Source of the DNA: an uncultured Porphyromonadaceae bacterium
Lineage (GTDB): Bacteria > Bacteroidota > Bacteroidia > Bacteroidales > Muribaculaceae
Direction: 5' to 3'
Assembly: GCA_937892215.1 (NCBI GenBank)
Contig: CALAVE010000066.1
Coordinates: forward strand, 1 to 41,968
DNA: 41,968 nt
A model generated the notes under the pieces. That model was not told the DNA's origin. It worked only from the letters and a program-made list of their open reading frames with translations, and searched no databases. Below are positions 15,509 to 22,055 of the stretch, piece by piece; position 1 is the stretch's first letter, and every line of letters starts with the position of its first letter. Made by a program: the position numbers and the translations under genes.

Positions 15509-17596
15509 CTAATTTCGTCGGCCGAATGACCGATTCGGTTTAAATTCGTACGGATAGCGGTCGCCACCCTGGTTATGGTTGCCGCGTCGCTCTCGCGACA
15601 TGGCGCCACGATTGTGCTTACGCTTGTCCGACATCGCCTTGTAGTCGGTGGTAATGGGCGCGTTTTCCGCTTTCACACCCTGCGCCCTGAAGGCATCGGC
15701 ATCGGTGCTCAGATACATGACACTCAGTGCCGGATAGCCTTTTTCGGCCATCAGTTCATCCCAGTTGTCGGGAAGTTCCACCTTCACCGTAGCCACACCT
15801 CCGCCGGGCATAGTCTGCACCTTGTTTCGCGACGCGTCACCGGTAATGAGGAACGCGGTTTCCCCTTTGAGCATGGTGGGCACAGTCATTATCTTTTCTT
15901 TGTCGGAGTCGTACCACTCGGGGGTACGGGTGAGCAATGCGTCTTCCTCCTTGCCCACCACTGCCGCGTACTGCCCCACCGTGGCGGTCATTCGGCTACC
16001 GGGGTTAGCGTAGTAATTGGCGAAAACGCGCTCCTTGAGCGGGCGGCGGGCATAGGACACCAGATGGTCCTCCAGATTGCCCGGTGTGCCGTAGGTGTCA
16101 ATCAGAATCCGCGCCACCTCGGGCGTGATGAGGATGGTGCGGAATGTGTACTGCATTCCGCTGCCAAGCGCCAGTTGACTGCGCTCAGTGATGTCCCAGG
16201 CCATCAGTTCGGCTATGCGCTGACCGTCGGTGGTGGCCGGTGCCATATTGTTCCCCCACTGCAAGGCCGACGACATTGCCACCGTATTGTCGTTGAGCGC
16301 GTAGCCCTGACGCACATGGAACGGTTGCCACCCTATCTCCACACAGGCGGCCTCGTCTTCGGCGATGCACCACGGCATCAGGTAGCCGAATGTGCCCATG
16401 CGGTCTTGCTTCACGTAATATCCGGCCAGATTAAGCATGGCCAGGTTAAGGAAACGGCCTAACGACGCGTTTTCCGGCTCGCTGATGAGGCCCTGTCCGT
16501 GGTCCAGCCCCAGTTGGCGCGTAACGGGACCATTCACCCAGCAGTAGGGCGACCAGGCGTGGGTGCTTGCCAGCGTACGACGGAACATGGGGTTGGCCAT
16601 CGCCTTCGTGAGCGCCACCAGCAGCGGCATATATTCGGGCTTGCAACCGGCCATCACGCCGTTCACTGCCACATGCCACGTGAGCGTCTGCCTCTGAGCC
16701 GGCGAAAGTGTGGCTATCTCGTCGTTCCACTTATAGGGGGTGAAGTGCAGAAATTCGTTCACTCGGTCCACCGTGGGCGGAACCACCGGCATCCCGTCGG
16801 ACCACGACATCTCGCGGAAGAAACTGTTCACCTCGTCGAGGGTGCCGCCGTAGATGGGCTGGCGCGGGTCAAGCGACCTGCCGCTGCCGGCCGGAGCCAC
16901 TTCTTCGGCTGTCAGCGGCTCGGTCAGTGCTTTCACGATTTGAGGCCACAGCACTTTACGGGTATTCTCCACCAGTTGCTCGGTGCTGTGACTGGCGAAC
17001 GCGCCCGGATATTCGGCAACGCGCAGCGCCGGAACACCTGCATTGCGAGCAGTTACCACGGCCTGGGTGGTGAACCCCGGTGCGGCTATCATCACCGACG
17101 GCACTCCTGCGTACTCCGCCGCTATGCACGAACCGGTCTCGCGTGGCGTGCAGATTCCGCAACCACCGTTGCCCGAAACCACCACGTCAACGCCCAGTTC
17201 TCTGAGTTTGCGCTGAAACTCATCCACCGACTGCCTTCGCACACCCGGTGCCGGATACAGTCCGGCCGAACCTATCTCGCTGAGGACATACACCCTGGAG
17301 CCGGGATAATTCTCCTGAATGAGCCGCTTCAGTTCCGGATGGGTCACACTTGCCATAAACGAGCCGCCCACAAGGGCAAACGTCTTGCCGTTTAGCGAAC
17401 CGGGGCGAGCCGCCATCTTTATCATTCCCACTCGCTGATTCCCCACAGGGGACACCACACGATATATACCGGACACTGCCGTAACCGAAGGGTCACCCAC
17501 AGCGCACGCATCGTCGCAATCGTCTTGAGAAAACGCATTCTGTGTCATGCTCACGCACATTAGCACCATCAATAACCTTACAAGAAAATGCTTCAT
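15509..17596 (-). CDS. Exported UGSC-family-like protein fused to a DGxPVVPP domain
   Basis: A 695-residue protein. I chose the ATG at 17596 because it gives a clean signal peptide (MKHFLVRLLMVLMC to about AFSQ, residues 1-24); an in-frame ATG at 17644 would bury it. The N-terminal domain (about 50-235) resembles the UGSC (seleno)protein family: the U-G-S-C motif is represented by C146-G-I-C149 within GNGGCGICTPRETGSC, followed by EYAGVPSVMI. The second half (about 255-600) carries SWSDGMPVVPPT, AVNGVMAGCKPEYMP and WVNGPVTRQLGL, typical of a family often found beside UGSC genes elsewhere. The tail is basic and asparagine-rich. The CxxC suggests a periplasmic redox or thiol role. The substrate is unknown. 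Confidence 0.75.
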   Translation of the reverse strand: MKHFLVRLLMVLMCVSMTQNAFSQDDCDDACAVGDPSVTAVSGIYRVVSPVGNQRVGMIKMAARPGSLNGKTFALVGGSFMASVTHPELKRLIQENYPGSRVYVLSEIGSAGLYPAPGVRRQSVDEFQRKLRELGVDVVVSGNGGCGICTPRETGSCIAAEYAGVPSVMIAAPGFTTQAVVTARNAGVPALRVAEYPGAFASHSTEQLVENTRKVLWPQIVKALTEPLTAEEVAPAGSGRSLDPRQPIYGGTLDEVNSFFREMSWSDGMPVVPPTVDRVNEFLHFTPYKWNDEIATLSPAQRQTLTWHVAVNGVMAGCKPEYMPLLVALTKAMANPMFRRTLASTHAWSPYCWVNGPVTRQLGLDHGQGLISEPENASLGRFLNLAMLNLAGYYVKQDRMGTFGYLMPWCIAEDEAACVEIGWQPFHVRQGYALNDNTVAMSSALQWGNNMAPATTDGQRIAELMAWDITERSQLALGSGMQYTFRTILITPEVARILIDTYGTPGNLEDHLVSYARRPLKERVFANYYANPGSRMTATVGQYAAVVGKEEDALLTRTPEWYDSDKEKIMTVPTMLKGETAFLITGDASRNKVQTMPGGGVATVKVELPDNWDELMAEKGYPALSVMYLSTDADAFRAQGVKAENAPITTDYKAMSDKRKHNRGAMSRERRGNHNQGGDRYPYEFKPNRSFGRRN

Positions 17597-17762
17597 ATCA
17601 TTCAATCTCAGTTTTTCTAATCTTTCAATAATTGGATACAACACCCTGCAAAAAGTTAAAAATAAAAAATTTATTCAATTCTAAATCACAGTAAACCAAG
17701 CATATACCGCAAAATAAAAAATTACAACCTTGCAGAAATCTCGCGCCTATGGGAACATGACC

Positions 17763-17770
17763 TAATTTTG
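17763..17770 (+). promoter_or_regulatory. -7 box of the VWA gene
   Basis: TAATTTTG matches the consensus and lies 36 bases before the ATG at 17807. No good -33 box is present at the usual spacing. Confidence 0.45.
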
Positions 17771-17806
17771 CATCAGAATTATTAACCAACTAAACTCAAC
17801 AGAATT

Positions 17807-18499
17807 ATGAAAACAGATATCAAAAACGAATCAGTAATCCACAATGTTATTATTCTGGACAAGAGCGGCTCCATGGATTCTATCCGCACTCAGGCGGTGG
17901 GAGGCGTTAACGAGACCCTGGGCACCATACGCGCTCAGCAGAAAGCCAACCCCGACACCGCCCAACTGGTGACTATTGTGGCATTCTGCAGTTGCGAAAT
18001 GACAAAAATCGTGGACAGCAAGCCCATTAGCCAAGTGAAGAACCTTAACCTCGATGACTATCAGCCGTGCTGCTGCACGCCGCTCTACGACGCCGTGGGA
18101 ACCACTATCGTGAAGACACACAGGCTGGTGGAAGGCAACAGTTCGGCTTCGGTGAGCGTCACCATCATCACCGACGGTTACGAGAACGACTCTCACGAGT
18201 TCGACTTCCCCACCGCGAGCCGTCTCATCGCTCAGTACAAGAAGGAGGGCTGGCTCTTTGCCTATATCGGCGCCGACCACGACGTGGAAGCGGTGGCTTA
18301 CTCGCTCCACATCGACAACGCTCTGTGCTTTGCAAAAACGGCTGAAGGAACCCGCGATATGTTTGAGCGTGAGCGCAACTCCCGCAAGGCTTGGTCGGCT
18401 AAGATGGCCGAAATTATGCGCCTCAAGCAGATGGGTATGATGTCCGACGAGGAAGAACTGGAGGAGAAAATTAAGTCTAACCGCTGCTATTTTCAGTAG
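17807..18499 (+). CDS. Von Willebrand factor A domain protein
   Basis: A 230-residue cytoplasmic protein that is essentially one VWA domain. The metal-ion-dependent adhesion site is complete: DKSGSM at 18-23, the threonine in CCCTPLYDAVG at about 86-96, and the aspartate in TIITDGYEND at about 119-128. A run of three cysteines just before the MIDAS threonine is unusual. The C-terminal 40 residues form a charged helix (MAEIMRLKQMGMMSDEEE). There is no signal peptide or membrane segment, so it probably acts inside the cell, perhaps as a scaffold for an AAA+ or toxin-like partner, though none is adjacent. It appears monocistronic. Confidence 0.88.
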   Translation: MKTDIKNESVIHNVIILDKSGSMDSIRTQAVGGVNETLGTIRAQQKANPDTAQLVTIVAFCSCEMTKIVDSKPISQVKNLNLDDYQPCCCTPLYDAVGTTIVKTHRLVEGNSSASVSVTIITDGYENDSHEFDFPTASRLIAQYKKEGWLFAYIGADHDVEAVAYSLHIDNALCFAKTAEGTRDMFERERNSRKAWSAKMAEIMRLKQMGMMSDEEELEEKIKSNRCYFQ

Positions 18500-18539
18500 T
18501 AGCGTCGCTCTGCGTTCCCGCAGTCTGGAACCGACCCGC

Positions 18540-18571
18540 ACTGAGGGTGAGCCTGATTGGCCGCCCTCAGT
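18540..18571 (+). terminator. Hairpin after the VWA gene, weak terminator
   Basis: ACTGAGGG (18540-18547) pairs exactly with CCCTCAGT (18564-18571). Only a mixed TGGTCGTAT follows, without a T run, so termination is plausible but not certain. Confidence 0.45.
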
Positions 18572-18629
18572 TGGTCGTATAAAAAACTATTTTCCTCGGA
18601 AGGCGCAACACACTGTCACAAAAATTCCT

Positions 18630-18637
18630 TATTTTTG
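18630..18637 (+). promoter_or_regulatory. -7 box of the 18676 gene
   Basis: TATTTTTG matches TAnnTTTG and lies 38 bases before the ATG at 18676. A -33 box is not evident. Confidence 0.45.
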
Positions 18638-18675
18638 CATTTGTATTACCTTTACCTTATAAAACCTTACACAAT

Positions 18676-19812
18676 ATGTTTGACTTCTCCGACAGTTTTT
18701 TCAAACTTAAATATGGTATCATCTACCTGATATCACCCAATCAGCCCGATATGGCGTACGTCAACAGGGTTATGACTTTCCTCAGTTGTTATGACAACAG
18801 GGGCCGGATGTGCGAATGCCAAGTGATGATTGACCGGACTGCGCCATCGCTCTCGCTCGTGGCACTGCGTTTCAATATCGGCAACATTGGACAACGGGCC
18901 ACACTGAGGTCTCCGCTGACCGGTGATTTCAACCGCGACACAAGCGAGATAGGCCTTTTTGCAAAGTTCTATTTCAACGATTTCCGCAACGGCGACAGCG
19001 GTAACTACACCATTGAGCCCTTTATATCTGAAGACTCTGCTCTCTTAGGCTATCGGTCTATTGGCCCGGACGACGCATCTTTCATGAGGCCGGACGAACC
19101 CGACGAACTAACATCCGAAAGCACTGAAGAACTCGAAATCAATGAACGACTCGCATCTAAATCACAATATGGCTTCAGTGGTGGCAGTTCGTATGACGGC
19201 GAGATGATGGCCATGAGCATTGCGCCCGCCGATGATGACGAGGACGAGGCAGATGAATTCGACGAGACTGTGCGTCAGCGCGAACGGGACCTGCGCCAAC
19301 TTCAGGCCGCAATCCTGAATTTCGTGATGACCTATAATGAAGACCCTTCGGCTATTCTGCAACAGGAAATCAAGGGGAAATTCATCATAGGCAACGACTC
19401 GCTGAGCGATGTCACCATCAACGGTGACCTGCAAGTGGTGCTTCCCGGATATAACGAGACCGTAGTAGCAATGCCGGCTCTGTGCCGATGCCTCTATATC
19501 CTGTTCCTTAAGCACCCAGAGGGTCTCAGACTTAACGAACTTGTGGACCACAGCCGCGAACTGAAGCAGATTTACTTCCTCATCAGGCCGGGCAGCCGTG
19601 AACGGGTGGTGGAAAGAAAGATTAGCAATCTTGTGGATATGACATCCAATAGCATCAACGAGAATATCTCTCGCATCAAGCGGGCCTTCAACTCGCTGAT
19701 TCTGAAAAGTGATGTCGCCAAGCGCTATTACATCAGCGGCTCTCGAGGCGGGACCTACGCTATCAATATCCCGCCCGAGAGGGTGAGGCTTCCGCGCATT
19801 CTGCAAGACTGA
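18676..19812 (+). CDS. Bacteroidales-type hypothetical protein with a winged-helix-like C-terminus
   Basis: A 378-residue cytoplasmic protein of unknown function. The N-terminal part (1-110) is a compact alpha/beta region; residues about 120-215 are acidic and probably disordered (ADDDEDEADEFDE). The C-terminal 130 residues (LYILFLKHPEGLRLNELVDH, then SINENISRIKRAF and YYISGSRGGTYAI) look like a DNA-binding winged helix with a beta hairpin; I believe similar C-termini occur in other unannotated Bacteroidales proteins, from memory only. The gene has its own promoter and ends five bases before the convergent end of metK. A transcriptional or phage-defence role cannot be decided from the sequence. 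Confidence 0.78.
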   Translation: MFDFSDSFFKLKYGIIYLISPNQPDMAYVNRVMTFLSCYDNRGRMCECQVMIDRTAPSLSLVALRFNIGNIGQRATLRSPLTGDFNRDTSEIGLFAKFYFNDFRNGDSGNYTIEPFISEDSALLGYRSIGPDDASFMRPDEPDELTSESTEELEINERLASKSQYGFSGGSSYDGEMMAMSIAPADDDEDEADEFDETVRQRERDLRQLQAAILNFVMTYNEDPSAILQQEIKGKFIIGNDSLSDVTINGDLQVVLPGYNETVVAMPALCRCLYILFLKHPEGLRLNELVDHSRELKQIYFLIRPGSRERVVERKISNLVDMTSNSINENISRIKRAFNSLILKSDVAKRYYISGSRGGTYAINIPPERVRLPRILQD

Positions 19813-19817
19813 CCGCC

Positions 19818-21107
19818 TTACAGCGAGAATGCCTGTTTCAGTATGTCAACGTAATCCAGTTTCTCCCACGTGAACAGTTCCACGCGGACGAATTTCTCGT
19901 CATCGTACTTCGACTTGAAGTGCTTGGAAATCACCTGCGGCTTGCGGCCCATATGCCCGTAGGCTGCGGTTTCTTCGTAGATGGGGGCACGCAGTTTCAG
20001 GCGCTCCTCTATGGCCGCGGGGCGCATGTCGAACAACTGGCCCAGTATCTCGGCTATCTCGGCATCGGTTTGGCTCACGTGGCTCGTGCCGCGCGTGTCC
20101 ACAAACAGGCTCACCGGTTCAGCCACGCCTATCGCATACGACACCTGCACCAGCATCTCGTCGGCTATGCCGGCCGCCACCGCGTTCTTGGCGATGTGGC
20201 GCGCCGCGTACGCGGCACTGCGGTCCACCTTACTCGGGTCCTTGCCGCTGAACGCGCCGCCGCCGTGTGCTCCACGGCCGCCGTAGGTGTCAACTATGAT
20301 TTTACGCCCGGTCAGGCCGGTGTCGCCGTGAGGACCGCCTATAACAAACTTTCCTGTGGGGTTCACCATCAACTTCAAGTCACTGTCGAACAGTGCCTTC
20401 ACGCTGTCGGGCTGCTTGGCTATCACTCTGGGAAGTAGCACGTTGCGGATGTCATTCTCAATCCGCTCCAGCATCTGCCGGTCGGCATCGGCCTGTGTAA
20501 TGCCACGCTCGCGGTCGGGTTTCACAAACTCGTCGTGCTGGGTACTGATTACTATGGTGTGGATGCGAACCGGCTTGCGGGTCTCACTGTCGTATTCCAC
20601 GGTAACCTGGCTCTTAGCGTCGGGACGCAGATATGGCAAGAGGCAACCTTTGCGCAACTCGGCCAGTTCGCGCAGCAGTGTGTGGGCAAGGTCCAGCGTG
20701 AGGGGCATCAGCGACTCGGTCTCATTGCAGGCATAGCCGAACATCATGCCCTGGTCACCCGCTCCCTGCGCCTCGGCGGTTTCGCGCTCCACGCCGCGGT
20801 TAATGTCCTCCGACTGCTCATGCAGTGCCGAGAACACGCCGCACGAGTCGCCGTCGAATTTGTATTCGCTCCGGGTGTAGCCTATACGGTTAATTACTTC
20901 GCGCGTCACCTCCATCAGGTCCACGTAGGCATCGCTCTTCACCTCGCCGGCTATAACCACCTGCCCGGTGGTTACAAGGGTTTCACAAGCCACCTTCGAC
21001 TGCGGGTCGTAGGCAAGGAAGTGGTCGAGTAATGCGTCGCTTATCTGGTCCGCGATTTTGTCAGGGTGTCCTTCCGACACCGATTCAGATGTGAATAAAT
21101 AATTCAT
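19818..21107 (-). CDS. metK: S-adenosylmethionine synthetase
   Basis: A 429-residue enzyme that makes SAM from methionine and ATP in the cytoplasm. Signatures: SEGHPDKIADQISDA at 11-25, GAGDQGMMFGYACNET, the glycine-rich phosphate loop GGGAFSGKDPSKVDRSAAY, and FVIGGPHGDTGLTGRKI. It is somewhat longer than the E. coli enzyme, as in other Bacteroidetes. It is monocistronic, convergent with the 18676 gene. Its mRNA has an unusually long, structured leader (21107-21290) from a strong promoter at 21295-21325, so expression is probably controlled after transcription starts, with SAM as the obvious but unproven signal. Confidence 0.97.
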   Translation of the reverse strand: MNYLFTSESVSEGHPDKIADQISDALLDHFLAYDPQSKVACETLVTTGQVVIAGEVKSDAYVDLMEVTREVINRIGYTRSEYKFDGDSCGVFSALHEQSEDINRGVERETAEAQGAGDQGMMFGYACNETESLMPLTLDLAHTLLRELAELRKGCLLPYLRPDAKSQVTVEYDSETRKPVRIHTIVISTQHDEFVKPDRERGITQADADRQMLERIENDIRNVLLPRVIAKQPDSVKALFDSDLKLMVNPTGKFVIGGPHGDTGLTGRKIIVDTYGGRGAHGGGAFSGKDPSKVDRSAAYAARHIAKNAVAAGIADEMLVQVSYAIGVAEPVSLFVDTRGTSHVSQTDAEIAEILGQLFDMRPAAIEERLKLRAPIYEETAAYGHMGRKPQVISKHFKSKYDDEKFVRVELFTWEKLDYVDILKQAFSL

Positions 21108-21290
21108 TTTTCCAACAGTTTTTTACTAGTGGAAAAACGCTAAAAATGTCCGAAATTATTCGATGAAATCGCAATTTTAGCATTTTTTCAAGTGGTTGCA
21201 AGCAGCCAAATTTTTCCACCTTGGGTTTATACTTATTTTTGCTCTCTCGCTTCGGGTTTTTTGGGCAGCACCCACGTCACCCGTTTCGAG
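21107..21290 (-). promoter_or_regulatory. Structured metK leader, candidate riboswitch
   Basis: Read on the minus strand, four stem-loops follow one another from the predicted start site to the ATG. P1 spans 21290-21246 (CTCG/CGAG plus CGGGT/ACCCG, with an inner TGGG/CCCA). P2 spans 21223-21189 (CAAGGTGG/CCACTTG). P3 spans 21181-21139 (GCTAAAA/TTTTAGC). P4 spans 21137-21107 (TTTTTCCA/TGGAAAAA), whose 3' arm reaches the A of the start codon. The middle TTTTTCCAC (21129-21137) is also exactly complementary to GTGGAAAAA in P2 (21211-21219), so P2 and P4 exclude each other. I cannot match it to a SAM riboswitch class I know. Confidence 0.55.
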
Positions 21291-21294
21291 ACCG

Positions 21295-21325
21295 CAAAGT
21301 TACAAAATATTGCCGACGTAGCAAA
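21295..21325 (-). promoter_or_regulatory. Promoter of metK
   Basis: On the minus strand TTTG (plus 21322-21325), a 19-base spacer and TAACTTTG (plus 21295-21302) form an almost ideal Bacteroidetes promoter. The start site should fall near 21288, at the first base of stem P1 of the leader. Confidence 0.75.
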
Positions 21326-21394
21326 GCATTTTCTGATGATTAACACGATTTGCCCAATAAACCTTCCAATGTTGCTATTTGCATTAATAGCAAT

Positions 21395-21862
21395 TCATTG
21401 GATTTGTGCCTGGAGCGTGGCGAACAGTTCGGGGTCGGTAGTGACCACGGCACTCTCACTTCTGTTACCTCGTGTTAGATTTTGAGATGTGATGATGCTG
21501 ACCACTTCTCCTTGCTCGCTTTTGACGAGCAGCACCTTGCTGTGGTTGTCGGCAAGGTAGGTGGTGGTGATAACCTGCGTGATGAACGCCCAAAGTTTGA
21601 GCGTCTTGTTTGTGGCCTTGTGGTCGAGCACGAGGTTGAACCGAGTGACGAGGCCGGACTTCTCGATGAAGTACAATCGGCGAATGAACTCCTCGCTGAT
21701 TGAGAACGAGGTCTGCCACACCTCGGACTTGCCGAGTTGTTGCAGCACCCAGTCGAGCACGTCCGCCACCTTCAAGGCGTTGGAGAGATAAGCCTGATAC
21801 GGTTTCGCTGGATTAATGTTGCAAAAGAAATCATCAATCGAAATCTTGCCTGCATCATACAT
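21395..21862 (-). CDS. Phospholipase D-like protein, single degenerate HxK motif
   Basis: A 155-residue soluble protein. The second half has a PLD-type core: NHSKVLLV at 106-113 (His107-x-Lys109) followed by IITSQNLTRGN at 124-134 in the place of the G-S-x-N motif. The aspartate normally four residues after the lysine is absent, so catalysis is doubtful. The N-terminal 60 residues (VADVLDWVLQQLGKSEVWQTSFSISEEF) fit a short PLD-like protein of the kind seen on phages and mobile elements; I believe so from memory, not from a search. An in-frame TGA directly precedes the ATG, and a 23-codon frame overlaps its start by eight bases. A palindrome at 21881-21906 lies just upstream. Confidence 0.7.
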   Translation of the reverse strand: MYDAGKISIDDFFCNINPAKPYQAYLSNALKVADVLDWVLQQLGKSEVWQTSFSISEEFIRRLYFIEKSGLVTRFNLVLDHKATNKTLKLWAFITQVITTTYLADNHSKVLLVKSEQGEVVSIITSQNLTRGNRSESAVVTTDPELFATLQAQIQ

Positions 21863-21926
21863 TCAAATCTGTCTGCATTCTAAAGTGGTCAAATTCGACC
21901 ACTTTAAGATTGTGGTTGTGAATCAT
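21855..21926 (-). CDS. Possible 23-codon leader peptide or frameshifted start of the PLD-like gene
   Basis: A minus-strand frame from ATG 21926 encodes MIHNHNLKVVEFDHFRMQTD followed by three more residues, and its TGA overlaps the start of the PLD-like gene by eight bases. The KVVEFDHF part is encoded by the palindrome at 21881-21906. It could be a coupled leader, the true N-terminus separated by a frameshift, or chance. Confidence 0.3.
   Translation of the reverse strand: MIHNHNLKVVEFDHFRMQTDLNV
21881..21906. promoter_or_regulatory. Perfect 10-bp palindrome, operator-like
   Basis: TAAAGTGGTC (21881-21890) and GACCACTTTA (21897-21906) are exact inverted repeats around a six-base centre. It lies 19 bases upstream of the PLD-like start. 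No T run follows on either strand, so it resembles an operator or a translation-blocking hairpin rather than a terminator. A weaker pair, AAAAGTT and AACTTTT, lies near 21930-21950. Confidence 0.55.
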
Positions 21927-21956
21927 CTCAAAAGTTCCAAGAAACTTTTGTTATGG

Positions 21957-22003
21957 CAAAAAACACCGATTCCATCGGCCTTTTTGGGGGCTTCTGGAAT
22001 CGG
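21957..22003 (-). terminator. Intrinsic terminator of the capsid-like gene
   Basis: CCGATTCC (plus 21966-21973) and GGAATCGG (plus 21996-22003) pair, and on the minus strand the stem is followed by TGTTTTTT (plus 21957-21965). It stands 53 bp past the stop of the capsid-like gene and separates it from the PLD-like gene. A second small stem (AACCC/GGGTT) lies at about 22008-22023. Confidence 0.8.
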
Positions 22004-22055
22004 CTTGAACCCGAATCGGGGTTGAATTACCATGAGCGACTGTTCTCTCTGGCGC

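Noticed and set aside
17594..17644. ATG at 17644 as start of the UGSC-like gene
   Set aside because: It would put 16 charged residues before a typical signal peptide that starts at the ATG of 17596.
21107..21290. Known SAM-I/SAM-II riboswitch before metK
   Set aside because: The conserved core sequences of those classes are not visible. The structure is therefore reported as an unnamed candidate.
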